Position numbers and translations under genes: made by a program. The notes beneath the pieces were generated by a model that was not told where the DNA came from, searched no databases, and saw nothing but the letters and a program-made list of their open reading frames with translations. From the NCBI RefSeq assembly GCF_003399645.1, contig NZ_NBXD01000002.1, positions 62,001 through 126,000 of the forward strand: DNA of 64,000 nt, given 5' to 3'. Shown here in pieces: positions 41,066 to 50,188 of this stretch; position 1 is the stretch's first letter, and each line of letters starts with the position of its first letter. Source of the stretch: Subtercola boreus (GTDB taxonomy: Bacteria; Actinomycetota; Actinomycetes; Actinomycetales; Microbacteriaceae).

Positions 41066-42671
41066 GCGCACCATCGGCCGCTCCAGCGCCCTGCTCGCCG
41101 GCGGCACGATCGTCTCGCGCATCCTGGGCTTCGTGAAGACCATCGTGCTCATCCAGGCCATCGGCGTCTTCGCGGTCGGTGACGCCTTCGCCGCCGCGAA
41201 CCAGCTGCCGAACACCATCTATGTGATCGTCGCCGGTGGCGCGCTCAGCGCGGTTCTGGTACCCCAGATCGTTCAGAGTGCCCTGCATCTCGACGGCGGC
41301 AGGGCCTACATCAACAAGCTCGTGACCATCGCCCTGGTCGTTCTCGCCGGGGCGGCCCTCGTCGCGACCCTGCTCGCGCCGTTACTCGTCTCGATCACCG
41401 TGAACGACTTCGCACCCGAGCAGGCATCGCTCGCCACCGCCTTCGCCTACTGGTGCCTGCCGCAGATCTTCTTCTACGGCGTCTACACGATCCTCGGCGA
41501 GGTTCTGAACGCCCGGAACTCCTTCGGGCCCTTCACTCTCGCCCCCATCGTCAACAACCTGATCGCGCTCATCGGGCTCATCGTCTTCCTCGCCGTCTAC
41601 GGGTCGGATGCGGCCGGTGCCCGGCCGTTCGCGTGGTGGACGCCCGACTCGATCGCCGTGCTGGCCGGAACGGCGACGCTGGGTATCGCCGTGCAGGGCC
41701 TCATCCTGTTCGCCTTCTGGCGCCGGGTGGGCCTGAGCTACCGTCCCGACTTCCGCTGGAAGGGCGTCGGACTGGCCCAGACCGGCCGCATCGCGGGCTG
41801 GTCGTTCGGCATGATCCTCGTCACGACCGGCGCGGGCCTGGTCGAGACCAACGTCGTCTCGACCGCCTCGGGCAGCGACGCCTCCGTCGCTGTGCTGCAG
41901 TACGCCTGGCTGATCTTCATGCTGCCGCACTCCATCGTCGCCGTCTCCATCGCAACCGCCTACTTCACTCGGATGAGTGAGAACGCCAGCGCCAAGAGGC
42001 TCGACCTCGTCAGGGCCGACATCGCGGCATCCATACGCCAGATCACGGTCGTCATGGTGCTTGCGGCGGTCGTGCTGCTCACAGCCGCCTACCCCTTCGG
42101 CCGGGTCTTCGCCGAGGACTACGCGGGCGCGCTCGCGATCGGCAACGTGCTGATCGCCTTCCTGATCGGGCTGCCCGCGTTCAGTATCCTGTTCGTGCTG
42201 CAGCGGGCCTTCTTCGCGCTCGGCGACACACGCACACCGTTCTTCACGACCGTCTTCCAGTCCGTCTTCTTCGCCCTCGGCTGTCTCGTCGTACTGCTCA
42301 TCGCCCCGAAAGACGTCGTGGGCGCGAGCGTTGCGCTCATGCTGTCGATCGCCGGCATCATGCAGGCCCTCCTGCTGGGGATCCTGCTGCACCGCAAGCT
42401 CGGCGGGGGTCTCAGCCGTACCGTGTCGAGCTTCGCGAAGGACGCCCTGGCAGCCCTGCCGGCCTCGATCGCCGGGTTTGTGGTGTTCTTCCTGCTGGGC
42501 GGGAACTTCGACGACGGGTTCTCGATGTCGGGCCGCTTCCCCGCGATCGTGTCGATGGTGCTGATCGGGCTGGTCATGCTCGGCGTGTATGCGCTCGCCC
42601 TTCGGGTGGTGCGCTCGAACGAGTTGAGCGACGCCCTGGGGCCGATCGTGCGGCGCCTCAGGCGCTCGTAG
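41058..42671 (+). CDS. murJ: Lipid II flippase MurJ
   Basis: 537 aa from ATG 41058, overlapping the previous stop. Fourteen-helix MOP-superfamily topology; landmarks 'GRSSALLAGGTIVSRILGFV' at the N-terminus and 'ILFVLQRAFFALGDTRTPFF' in the second half. It moves lipid II outward for peptidoglycan synthesis. The frame stays open upstream inside the preceding gene but the family N-terminus starts here. Confidence 0.93.
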   Translation: MAERTIGRSSALLAGGTIVSRILGFVKTIVLIQAIGVFAVGDAFAAANQLPNTIYVIVAGGALSAVLVPQIVQSALHLDGGRAYINKLVTIALVVLAGAALVATLLAPLLVSITVNDFAPEQASLATAFAYWCLPQIFFYGVYTILGEVLNARNSFGPFTLAPIVNNLIALIGLIVFLAVYGSDAAGARPFAWWTPDSIAVLAGTATLGIAVQGLILFAFWRRVGLSYRPDFRWKGVGLAQTGRIAGWSFGMILVTTGAGLVETNVVSTASGSDASVAVLQYAWLIFMLPHSIVAVSIATAYFTRMSENASAKRLDLVRADIAASIRQITVVMVLAAVVLLTAAYPFGRVFAEDYAGALAIGNVLIAFLIGLPAFSILFVLQRAFFALGDTRTPFFTTVFQSVFFALGCLVVLLIAPKDVVGASVALMLSIAGIMQALLLGILLHRKLGGGLSRTVSSFAKDALAALPASIAGFVVFFLLGGNFDDGFSMSGRFPAIVSMVLIGLVMLGVYALALRVVRSNELSDALGPIVRRLRRS

Positions 42672-42707
42672 GCCGTAGCCCGTAGCCCGTGACCCTCCGC
42701 CCGAGCG

Positions 42708-43502
42708 TCAGCGCGGCAGCTCCGACAGGAACCCGCGCAACAACTCGATGACCGGGGCTGCCGGGAACAGCGTGTTCGCGTGCCCGCGACCCGGCAGCGG
42801 CTCGAAACGCGCGTCCGGCATCAGCCGTGCGGCCCGTTCGGAATCGAGGTAGCGCGGCCGGTCATCCGTGCCCGCAAGAAGCAGGGTGGGGGTCAGGATG
42901 CCCGCCAGCCGTGCCTCATCGACGCCCTGTTCGACCTGCAGCTGCCGAAAGTACGCGCGCAGTGCCTCGGGGTCGTTGGCGAGGAACGCCCGGGTCGTCG
43001 CAGGATCGATGGACGCCCCGGACCGGGCCTCCCAGCCGTCGATGAACCCGCGCATCCCACCCCGGCGGAGGGCCTCGTCGTATCCCTCGAAGAACAGGCT
43101 GGAGACGGCGCCCGCGCCGATGCGGTAGGTGCCCCCGGCCGAGGTGAGGGAGAGCATCCGTTCAGGGTGTGCGTCGGCGAGCGAGAAGCCCACCCGTGCG
43201 CCGAAGGAGTATCCGAAGTAGTGCGCGGCGTCGATGCCCGCAGCATCGTAGACAGCGAGCACGTCGGCGACCACCAGCGGCATCGCGTAGTCAGCGGGGT
43301 CGTGCGGCTTGCCACTCAGCCCGTGACCGCGCATGTCGATGAGCACGAGGCGGTATTCGTCGCGCAGCGCAGCGACGTAGCCGAAGCCGCGCCAGATGGC
43401 CCTCGAGAGTGCCGATCCATGCACCAGCACGAGGGGTGTGCCCTGCCCGACCTCCTGGAAGGCGATGCGGGTTCCGTCGAGGGGATTGAAGGCTTCGCTC
43501 AC
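42708..43502 (-). CDS. Alpha/beta hydrolase
   Basis: 264 aa from GTG 43502. 'TPLVLVHGSALSRAIWRGFG' is the HG oxyanion strand, 'AHYFGYSFGARVGFSLADAH' holds the nucleophile Ser (GxSxG), 'TPTLLLAGTDDRPRYLD' the acid, and 'LPGRGHANTL' the catalytic His. The catalytic triad is therefore complete. The substrate is unknown. It is divergent from trxB and converges on murJ with 36 bp between stops. Confidence 0.85.
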   Translation of the reverse strand: MSEAFNPLDGTRIAFQEVGQGTPLVLVHGSALSRAIWRGFGYVAALRDEYRLVLIDMRGHGLSGKPHDPADYAMPLVVADVLAVYDAAGIDAAHYFGYSFGARVGFSLADAHPERMLSLTSAGGTYRIGAGAVSSLFFEGYDEALRRGGMRGFIDGWEARSGASIDPATTRAFLANDPEALRAYFRQLQVEQGVDEARLAGILTPTLLLAGTDDRPRYLDSERAARLMPDARFEPLPGRGHANTLFPAAPVIELLRGFLSELPR

Positions 43503-43551
43503 CCCTCCATCATGCCTGTGAGCCACCCGTGGCACCGGAATATGCGGCGGA

Positions 43552-43557
43552 TAGGAT
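43552..43557 (+). promoter_or_regulatory. -10 element upstream of trxB
   Basis: TAGGAT, 62 nt before the trxB ATG, between the divergent hydrolase and trxB genes. Confidence 0.35.
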
Positions 43558-43619
43558 GTGTTGAGGCCTTCGTAGCACAAAAGCCGGTGACACCGTCGCC
43601 GCGATCAAGGAGCTTGTCG

Positions 43620-44612
43620 ATGCGACAGATAATCATCATCGGGTCCGGTCCCGCCGGTTTCACCGCCGCCATCTACGCTGCGCGAGCCGGCCTCCAGCCG
43701 CTGCTCATCGCGTCGAGCGTCGAAGCCGGTGGCGAGCTCATGAAGACCACAGAGGTCGAGAACTTCCCGGGCTTTCCGGAGGGCATCCAGGGCCCAGACC
43801 TCATGACGAAGCTGCAGGAGCAGGCCGAGAAGTTCGGTACCGAGGTTCTGCTCGACGATGTGACCAGCGTCGACTTCTCGGGCGACATCAAGAAGGTCTC
43901 CACCGGGTACAGCGGCGACTTCGAAGCCCAGGCTGTCATCTTCTCCACCGGTTCTGCCTACCGCAAGCTCGGTCTCGAAGACGAAGAGCGTCTGAGCGGC
44001 CGCGGTGTCTCCTGGTGCGCGACCTGCGACGGGTTCTTCTTCAAGAAGAAGACGATCGCCGTCATCGGCGGCGGTGACTCCGCCATGGAGGAGGCGACCT
44101 TCCTCACCCGGTTCGCCGAGAAGGTCTACCTCATCCACCGCAAGGACTCGCTGCGGGCATCCAAGATCATGCAGGAGCGCGCGTTCGCGAACGACAAGAT
44201 CGAATTCGTCTTCAACTCGGCCGTGGTCGGCATCGAGGGCGAGAACACGGTCGAGGGTCTGGAACTCGAGAACACGAAGACCGGTGAGTTCAGCGATCTG
44301 GCGGTACAGGGTCTGTTCGTGGCCATCGGCAACGACCCCCGCACCCACCTCGTGCACGGCCAGCTCGACCTCACCGCTTCGGGCACCATCGCCGTCTCGG
44401 GTCGGTCGTCGAAGACCAACATCGCCGGTGTCTTCGCAGCCGGCGACGTCATCGACGACACCTACCGCCAGGCGGCAACCGCCGCCGCATCGGGAACCGT
44501 CGCAGCCCTCGACGCAGAGCACTACCTCGCGGGTTTAGCGGAGGCCTCCTCCATCGCTGAGCTGCGCGAGGCAGAGGCTGAAATCGAGCTCGTCGAGAGC
44601 CTGCAGTCCTAA
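43620..44612 (+). CDS. trxB: Thioredoxin reductase
   Basis: 330 aa from ATG 43620, with AAGGAG 7 nt upstream. FAD-binding 'IIIIGSGPAGFTAAIYAARA' at residues 4-23, redox-active CATC (C133, C136) in 'SWCATCDGFFFKKK', NADPH-binding 'VIGGGDSAMEEATFLTRFAE', and C-terminal FAD motif 'GVFAAGDVIDDTYRQAATAA'. It reduces TrxA, encoded next. Confidence 0.96.
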   Translation: MRQIIIIGSGPAGFTAAIYAARAGLQPLLIASSVEAGGELMKTTEVENFPGFPEGIQGPDLMTKLQEQAEKFGTEVLLDDVTSVDFSGDIKKVSTGYSGDFEAQAVIFSTGSAYRKLGLEDEERLSGRGVSWCATCDGFFFKKKTIAVIGGGDSAMEEATFLTRFAEKVYLIHRKDSLRASKIMQERAFANDKIEFVFNSAVVGIEGENTVEGLELENTKTGEFSDLAVQGLFVAIGNDPRTHLVHGQLDLTASGTIAVSGRSSKTNIAGVFAAGDVIDDTYRQAATAAASGTVAALDAEHYLAGLAEASSIAELREAEAEIELVESLQS

Positions 44613-44675
44613 AAGTCATCCAAATTACCTGATCAGATGCTGTTTATCTGGTCTGAACAGAAAGTGAGAACTCCT

Positions 44676-45002
44676 ATGTCAAGCGCCCTCTCCGTCACCG
44701 ATGCCAGCTTCGAAGCAGACGTCCTGAACTCAGAAGACACCATCCTGGTCGACTTCTGGGCGGAATGGTGCGGCCCCTGTCGCGCGGTCTCGCCCATTCT
44801 CGACCAGATCGCCGATGAGCACTCGAGCAAGATCCGTATCGTAAAGCTGAACGTCGACGACAACCCTCAGACCGCAGCCAAGTACCAGATCACGTCGATT
44901 CCGGCGATGAAGGTCTACCGCGGTGGAGAGGTCGTCAAGACCATCATCGGCGCGAAGCCCAAGGCGGCACTTGAGAACGACCTCGCCGACTACCTCGCCT
45001 AG
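44676..45002 (+). CDS. trxA: Thioredoxin
   Basis: 108 aa from ATG 44676. Active site 'DFWAEWCGPCRAVSPILDQI' with C32 and C35, cis-proline in 'ITSIPAMKVY'. Partner of TrxB 63 bp upstream. A strong hairpin terminator follows. Confidence 0.97.
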   Translation: MSSALSVTDASFEADVLNSEDTILVDFWAEWCGPCRAVSPILDQIADEHSSKIRIVKLNVDDNPQTAAKYQITSIPAMKVYRGGEVVKTIIGAKPKAALENDLADYLA

Positions 45003-45065
45003 AGCGAGGCTCTCGACAGAACCACCCACTGCGGTGTGCCAGCACGGCTGAGCACAGCGGTGCAC

Positions 45066-45104
45066 GGGTCCGGGCCACATGTTGTGTGGCGCCGGGCCCT
45101 TTTT
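45066..45104 (+). terminator. Rho-independent terminator after trxA
   Basis: GGGTCCGGGCCACAT pairs with GTGTGGCGCCGGGCCC (one bulge) and is followed by a run of five T. Confidence 0.85.
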
Positions 45105-45146
45105 CGTTTCGATAGCATGGAATTTCGCCTCTTGATGGAAGTGCAC

Positions 45147-46469
45147 GTGAACAGCCAAAACACCCCGTCGACATCGGGTACCAACCTCGATCCCTGGTAC
45201 AACAACTACGCCGACCGCGCGGCCGGGCTGTCTGTGTCAGAGGTGCGGGCCCTGTTCGCTGTCGCCTCGCGGCCCGAGGTCGTCTCTCTCGCCGGCGGTA
45301 TGCCCTACGTCTCCGCGCTGCCCCGCGACCTCGTCATCGACTCCATGAACCGGGTCATGGTCGATCACGGTCCGGTTGCCCTGCAGTACGGGTCTGGCCA
45401 GGGCGTACCGAAGCTCCGCGAGCACATTCTCGAGGTGATGGCGCTGGAGGGCATCCGGGGCAGTGTCGACGACGTCGTCGTGACGACCGGTTCGCAGCAG
45501 GCGCTCGACCTCATCACCAAGCTCTTCATCAACCCGGGCGATGTCATCCTGGCGGAGGCGCCCAGCTACGTCGGTGCCATCGGGGTGTTCCGTTCCTACC
45601 AGGCCGATGTCGAGCACGTTCTGATGGACGATGACGGCTTGATTCCGGATGCACTGCGGGAGGCCATCGCCCGGGTACGGGTGTCGGGTCGCACGATCAA
45701 ATTCCTCTACACGATCCCGAACTTCCACAACCCCGCCGGAGTGACGCTCTCGGCCTCGAGGCGCGAGGAGATCCTGCAGATCTGCCGGTCCGAGGGCATC
45801 CTCGTGCTGGAGGACAACCCGTACGGGCTCCTGTACTTCGACGGTCCGCCGCCGCCCGCGCTGCGCAGCACAGAAGACGAGGGAGTGATCTACCTCGGAT
45901 CGTTCTCCAAGACTCTGGCGCCCGGTTTTCGCATCGGTTGGGCGATCGCACCGCACGCTATTCGGGAGAAGCTTGTCCTGGCCGCAGAATCTGCGATCCT
46001 CTGCCCGAGCTCGTTCAGCCAGCTCGTCATCTCCGAATACCTCGAGACGGCGGACTGGAAGGGGCAGATCAGCACCTTCCGTGGTGTCTACGAAGAGCGC
46101 AAGAACACCATGATCTCGGCTCTGACGGAGTACCTGCCCGAGCTGTCGTGGACGACCCCGAACGGCGGCTTCTACGTGTGGGTGACCCTGCCCGACTACC
46201 TCGACACGAAGCAGATGCTTCCCCGGGCGGTGAAAGAGCTGGTGGCCTACACCCCCGGCACGGCGTTCTACGCCGATGGGGGAGGCCGCAACAAGATCCG
46301 GTTGTCCTTCTGCTACCCCACTCCCGAGCAGATCAGACTGGGCATCCGGCGCCTCACCACCGTCATTCACGGTGAAATGGATCTGCTGGAGTCCTTTCAC
46401 GCGACCGGGCCTCTGCAGACCATCCGTTCTTCTCCCTCGTTCTCTGCCCCACCACCAGACATGGACTGA
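45147..46469 (+). CDS. PLP-dependent aminotransferase (MocR-like/2-aminoadipate type)
   Basis: 440 aa from GTG 45147 (GGAAG 5 nt upstream); ATGs at 45117 and 45135 are alternatives. Fold type I: 'VVSLAGGMPYVSALPRDLVI', 'VVTTGSQQALDLITKLFINP', 'TIPNFHNPAGVTLSASRREE', and PLP lysine in 'YLGSFSKTLAPGFRIGW'. It is a stand-alone aminotransferase of the LysN/ARO8-like class without the GntR domain of MocR regulators. A TAGCAT -10 lies at 45113-45118. Followed closely by ddl, so a wall-precursor role is conceivable, but the substrate is unknown. Confidence 0.85.
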   Translation: MNSQNTPSTSGTNLDPWYNNYADRAAGLSVSEVRALFAVASRPEVVSLAGGMPYVSALPRDLVIDSMNRVMVDHGPVALQYGSGQGVPKLREHILEVMALEGIRGSVDDVVVTTGSQQALDLITKLFINPGDVILAEAPSYVGAIGVFRSYQADVEHVLMDDDGLIPDALREAIARVRVSGRTIKFLYTIPNFHNPAGVTLSASRREEILQICRSEGILVLEDNPYGLLYFDGPPPPALRSTEDEGVIYLGSFSKTLAPGFRIGWAIAPHAIREKLVLAAESAILCPSSFSQLVISEYLETADWKGQISTFRGVYEERKNTMISALTEYLPELSWTTPNGGFYVWVTLPDYLDTKQMLPRAVKELVAYTPGTAFYADGGGRNKIRLSFCYPTPEQIRLGIRRLTTVIHGEMDLLESFHATGPLQTIRSSPSFSAPPPDMD

Positions 46470-46471
46470 CA

Positions 46472-47434
46472 ATGACCGACACCAGAGAAATCCGTACCGT
46501 CGTCGTGCTGGCTGGAGGCATCTCGCACGAACGTGAGGTGTCGCTCCGGTCGGGACGCCGCGTCGCCGACAGCCTCCTCACCAGGGGTCACAGGGTCATC
46601 ATGCGAGAGCCAGACGGCTCTCTGCTCGCATACCTCACGGAGACGTCACCAGACCTGGTCTGGCCAGCGCTGCACGGCGCAAGCGGTGAAGACGGCTCGT
46701 TGCGCGCCCTGCTGGATGCCCAGGGTGTCGCCTACGTCGGGTCGGAAGCTGCTGCGGCACAACTCGCCTGGCACAAACCGACAGCGAAAGTGCTGGTGTC
46801 TCGTGCCGGCTACCGTACGCCTGATTCGATCACCCTCCCACGCGAAACGTTCCGCGAGCTCGGGGCGTCACAGGTTCTCGACGGCGTCCTGAAACATCTC
46901 GGCACACCGGTGGTCGTCAAACCGGCCATGGGAGGCTCCGCGCAGGGCGTGACGGTGGTCGAAACGGAGGCCGATCTGCCCCGTGCCGTGGTCGATGCCT
47001 ACACGTACGGTGAGACGGCGTTGATCGAGCGCAAGGTGTCAGGCACCGAGATCTCGGTCGGAGTCATCGACACCGGAGACGGCCCGTTTGCTCTACCTGC
47101 TGTCGAAATCGTGCCCCGATCAGGGGTTTATTCTTTCGAGGCTCGGTACAATGCGGGCGAGACCCAGTTCTACACGCCGGCGCGCATCGACGATGCTTCG
47201 GCGGCCAGAGCTGGCGAAGCGGCTTTGGCGATCCATCTGGCACTCGGACTCCGACACATCTCCCGCATCGACCTCATCATCGACAGTGATGGGCTGCCGT
47301 GGTTCCTCGAGGCGAACGTGCTGCCCGGCCTCACCGAGACGTCGTTGGTGCCGCAGGGAATCCTCGCCGCCGGGCTCGACCTGGGTTCTGTCTACGAAGC
47401 ACTCGGCGAAGTGGCGATCCGCGACGCACGCTGA
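46472..47434 (+). CDS. ddl: D-alanine--D-alanine ligase
   Basis: 320 aa. ATP-grasp enzyme joining two D-alanines for peptidoglycan. 'VVLAGGISHEREVSLRSGRR' at the N-terminus, 'PALHGASGEDGSLRALLDAQ', 'VVKPAMGGSAQGVTVVE' (ATP-binding), and 'PWFLEANVLPGLTETSLVPQ' (Mg2+ and omega region with the EAN...P triad). Starts 2 bp after the aminotransferase stop, so co-transcribed. Confidence 0.93.
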   Translation: MTDTREIRTVVVLAGGISHEREVSLRSGRRVADSLLTRGHRVIMREPDGSLLAYLTETSPDLVWPALHGASGEDGSLRALLDAQGVAYVGSEAAAAQLAWHKPTAKVLVSRAGYRTPDSITLPRETFRELGASQVLDGVLKHLGTPVVVKPAMGGSAQGVTVVETEADLPRAVVDAYTYGETALIERKVSGTEISVGVIDTGDGPFALPAVEIVPRSGVYSFEARYNAGETQFYTPARIDDASAARAGEAALAIHLALGLRHISRIDLIIDSDGLPWFLEANVLPGLTETSLVPQGILAAGLDLGSVYEALGEVAIRDAR

Positions 47435-47480
47435 CGGGCTAGCGCGTCGAAGGGCTCACGCTGACACGATAGCGCGCCGG

Positions 47481-47525
47481 GCGGTAGCTGGTTGGGCGGT
47501 AGCTGGCTGGGCGGTAGCGCGCTGG
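47481..47525. repeat. 15-bp tandem repeat between ddl and parB
   Basis: Three copies of GCGGTAGCTGGCTGG (47481-47495, 47496-47510, 47511-47525; the third diverged), in the convergent gap. Confidence 0.85.
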
Positions 47526-47545
47526 GGTAGCGCCGCGCCGTCGCG

Positions 47546-48514
47546 CTACTCGAACCGCGGCCCGTTCGAACCGAAGGTTGACTCGCCCATCTCCTGCAGG
47601 ATCCGGTTGAGGTCCTGGATCGTCGCGAAGTCGATGACGATCTGGCCCCTCGTTGCGCCCAAACTGACTTTGACCCGGGTGTTGAGGCGGTCGCCGAGGC
47701 GTTCCGCGATCTCGTCCAGGTGGTCGTTCCGACGTCCGGCCGTCGGCCGGACCCTCTTGGCACGCGGAGCCCGGGAGGCGGCGGCCTCGGCGGCTCGCAC
47801 GGAAAGGTCTTCGTTGACGATCTTGTCGGCGAGGCGGCTCATTTCGTCGACGTCGACCACTGAGAGGATAGCTCGGGCATGTCCTGCGCTCAGTACGCCC
47901 GCCGCCACGCGTTTCTGCACCGCCGTCGGAAGTTTCAGCAACCTGATGGTGTTCGTGATCTGCGGCCGGGAGCGGCCGATGCGGTTGGCGAGCTCGTCCT
48001 GGGTGATGTCGAAGTCCGAGAGCAGCTGCTGGTACGCCGATGCCTCTTCCAGGGGGTTCAACTGCGAGCGGTGGAGATTCTCGAGCAGCGCATCGCGCAG
48101 CATGTTCTCGTCTGCGGTGTCTTTGATCACCGCGGGAATCGCCGAGAGTCCCAGTTCCTTGCTGGCCCGCAGCCGCCGCTCCCCCATGACGAGTTCGTAC
48201 TGGAGGGGTTCTCCAGCGATCGTCGGCAGCTCGCGCACGACGATCGGCTGCAGCACGCCCACTTCGCGGATGGAATCGACCAACTCGGCGAGATCGTCGG
48301 CGTCGAAGTCGGTTCTCGGCTGTTTTGCGTTCGGAACGATGGATTTCGGGTCGAGACTCGCGAGTTTCGCGCCAGGAACCGACAGCAGCTCGGTCTCGGG
48401 TTCGCCGCGGTCGGCGAAGAACACGTCCACTGGGCTGCCCGAACGGGATTCGTCCTGTGTGGGGATCAGTGAACCGATACCCCGTCCGAGCCCGGTCCTC
48501 TTCGGATTAGCCAT
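47546..48514 (-). CDS. parB: Chromosome-partitioning protein ParB
   Basis: 322 aa from ATG 48514. N-terminal ParA-contacting segment, CTPase/ParB box 'VRELPTIAGEPLQYELVMGE' and 'RRLRASKELGLSAIPAVIKD', helix-turn-helix 'ITQDELANRIGRSRPQITNT', and C-terminal dimer domain. It loads at parS and spreads. Overlaps parA by 8 bp. Confidence 0.96.
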   Translation of the reverse strand: MANPKRTGLGRGIGSLIPTQDESRSGSPVDVFFADRGEPETELLSVPGAKLASLDPKSIVPNAKQPRTDFDADDLAELVDSIREVGVLQPIVVRELPTIAGEPLQYELVMGERRLRASKELGLSAIPAVIKDTADENMLRDALLENLHRSQLNPLEEASAYQQLLSDFDITQDELANRIGRSRPQITNTIRLLKLPTAVQKRVAAGVLSAGHARAILSVVDVDEMSRLADKIVNEDLSVRAAEAAASRAPRAKRVRPTAGRRNDHLDEIAERLGDRLNTRVKVSLGATRGQIVIDFATIQDLNRILQEMGESTFGSNGPRFE

Positions 48515-49469
48515 TCGTCTCTGCTCCTCGTCGTGCGATTTCTGATGCGGCCTCGAGGTACGAAAGTGCACCTGTCGACTGTGGATCGTAACTGATGACC
48601 GTCTGGCCGTAACTCGGGGCCTCCGAGATCCTGACGGTACGGGGGATGATGGCCGTCAGAGTCTGCGCGGGGAAATGGGTGCGCACATCTTCTGCGACCT
48701 GCGTTGCCAGACGCGTCCGCCCGTCATACATCGTCAGAAGGATGGTCGAGACCGCAAGCTTGGGATTGAGATGCTTCTCGATGAGCGCAATGTTCGAGAG
48801 CAATTGGCTGAGCCCCTCGAGGGCGTAGTACTCACACTGTATCGGGATGAGCACTTCGCGCGCTGCAACGAAGGCGTTGATCGTCAGTAACCCGAGTGAC
48901 GGTGGGCAGTCGATGAAGACGTAGTTATACGGCTCGCCGGCATCTGCGCTCCGCTGAAGATAGCCGTCGAGGCTCTCGCGAAGACGCAACTCGCGAGCGA
49001 CCATCGGAACCAGCTCGATCTCCGCGCCCGCGAGATGGATCGTGGCGGGGGCGCAGTACAGGCGGTCGAACTCAGGGCTCTTCTGCACGACCTCTTCGAG
49101 TGGCAGGTCATGGATCAGCAGGTCGTACACACTGGGGGTGTCTGAGCGATGGTCTGCTCCGACGGCCGTGGAGGCGTTGCCCTGCGGGTCCAGGTCGATG
49201 ACGAGGACCTTTGCGCCCGTCTTAGCCAGGGCTGCCGCCAGGTTCACCGTCGTGGTCGTTTTCCCCACTCCGCCCTTTTGATTCGCGATGGTGAATACGC
49301 GTGTCTCGTGGGGGAGAGGGTACTCCGCGGCCACTACAGCACGACGGCGTTTGGATAGGTCTGCGATTTCACGGGCCAGCGGCGTGGAAGCGTCGTAACC
49401 GGAGGACTCAGCTGGCATGTCGTCTTTCTGTGTTGCTCGTGATTCGGAGGAGGGTTTCACGTGAAACAT
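48507..49469 (-). CDS. parA: Chromosome-partitioning ATPase ParA
   Basis: 320 aa. Deviant Walker A 'FTIANQKGGVGKTTTTVNLA', switch 'VLVIDLDPQGNASTAVG' and 'VFIDCPPSLGLLTINAF'. The first codons (MFHVK) are the translation of a parS site that spans the start, so the true start might also be the Met at codon 18. ParA drives origin segregation with ParB. Confidence 0.95.
   Translation of the reverse strand: MFHVKPSSESRATQKDDMPAESSGYDASTPLAREIADLSKRRRAVVAAEYPLPHETRVFTIANQKGGVGKTTTTVNLAAALAKTGAKVLVIDLDPQGNASTAVGADHRSDTPSVYDLLIHDLPLEEVVQKSPEFDRLYCAPATIHLAGAEIELVPMVARELRLRESLDGYLQRSADAGEPYNYVFIDCPPSLGLLTINAFVAAREVLIPIQCEYYALEGLSQLLSNIALIEKHLNPKLAVSTILLTMYDGRTRLATQVAEDVRTHFPAQTLTAIIPRTVRISEAPSYGQTVISYDPQSTGALSYLEAASEIARRGAETNG
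49454..49467. promoter_or_regulatory. parS: parS site over the parA start codon
   Basis: GTTTCACGTGAAAC, the palindromic ParB site; the minus strand reads through it as Met-Phe-His-Val-Lys. Confidence 0.92.
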
Positions 49470-49510
49470 TGCCGGAGCGGGGGTGGTGAGCGGTCACCAG
49501 AATCCACTGA

Positions 49511-49534
49511 CGGATGTTTCACGTGAAACATCCG
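49511..49534. promoter_or_regulatory. parS: parS site upstream of parA
   Basis: TGTTTCACGTGAAACA (49515-49530) is a full parS match, extended to a perfect 24-bp palindrome. Center-to-center distance to the other site is about 62 bp. Confidence 0.95.
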
Positions 49535-49543
49535 TGCTCTTCG

Positions 49544-50179
49544 CTACTTCACAGTAGCGGTGATGACCCGTGTGACATCGTCGAGAACTCCCAGGCCAAG
49601 CTCATGCACTTCAACGTCGCTCAACGCGAAGCGGCGAATCTGCTTACCGGCCGCCTCGATCTCCGCGCCTGCGCCCGCGCCCTTCATGAGCACCAACTCG
49701 CCACCCGGACGCACCAAAGGTGCGCACATCGGGATGAGCTTCGCGAAAGCCCTCACCGCGCGCGCAGTGATCTGATCCAGCCCGCCGGTGAAACCCACGT
49801 CTTCAGCACGGCCACGCATCACGGTGACATTACTCAGGGAGAGTTCGGCAGCCTGATCGTTGAGCCACTTCACCCGACGCTCCATCGGCTCGATCAGAAC
49901 GAAGTCGACCTCGGGCCGGGCGATGGCCAGAACCAACCCCGGCAAGCCCGCGCCACTCCCGACGTCACCGACGCGGCCAGGCTTCATCAGGGGGGCGACG
50001 ATCGCGCAGTTCAGGATGTGGCGGCTCCACAGACGCGGAAGCTCCAGTGGCCCGATCAGGCCGTATTCTTCGCCGTGGACGGCGAGATTGGCAGTGAACT
50101 GACGGGCGACGTCGAGTGTCGGACCGAAGATCGTGGCAGCCGCCGAGGGTTCAGCCTCGAGTTCATCAGGTAGGTTCAC
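49544..50179 (-). CDS. rsmG: 16S rRNA (guanine-527-N7) methyltransferase
   Basis: 211 aa. SAM site 'VGDVGSGAGLPGLVLAIARP' and 'RGRAEDVGFTGGLDQITARA' are typical RsmG/GidB. Loss of this enzyme gives low-level streptomycin resistance in many bacteria. Standard place between khpB and parA. Confidence 0.96.
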   Translation of the reverse strand: MNLPDELEAEPSAAATIFGPTLDVARQFTANLAVHGEEYGLIGPLELPRLWSRHILNCAIVAPLMKPGRVGDVGSGAGLPGLVLAIARPEVDFVLIEPMERRVKWLNDQAAELSLSNVTVMRGRAEDVGFTGGLDQITARAVRAFAKLIPMCAPLVRPGGELVLMKGAGAGAEIEAAGKQIRRFALSDVEVHELGLGVLDDVTRVITATVK

Positions 50180-50188
50180 AAATCCAAC

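Noticed and set aside
42671-43620. Search for sigM or a kinase gene between murJ and trxB, as in mycobacteria
   Set aside because: Only an alpha/beta hydrolase is present; no sigma-factor motif in any frame.
44613-44675. Riboswitch or regulator site before trxA
   Set aside because: The partial palindrome around CTGATCAG is short and no known motif fits.
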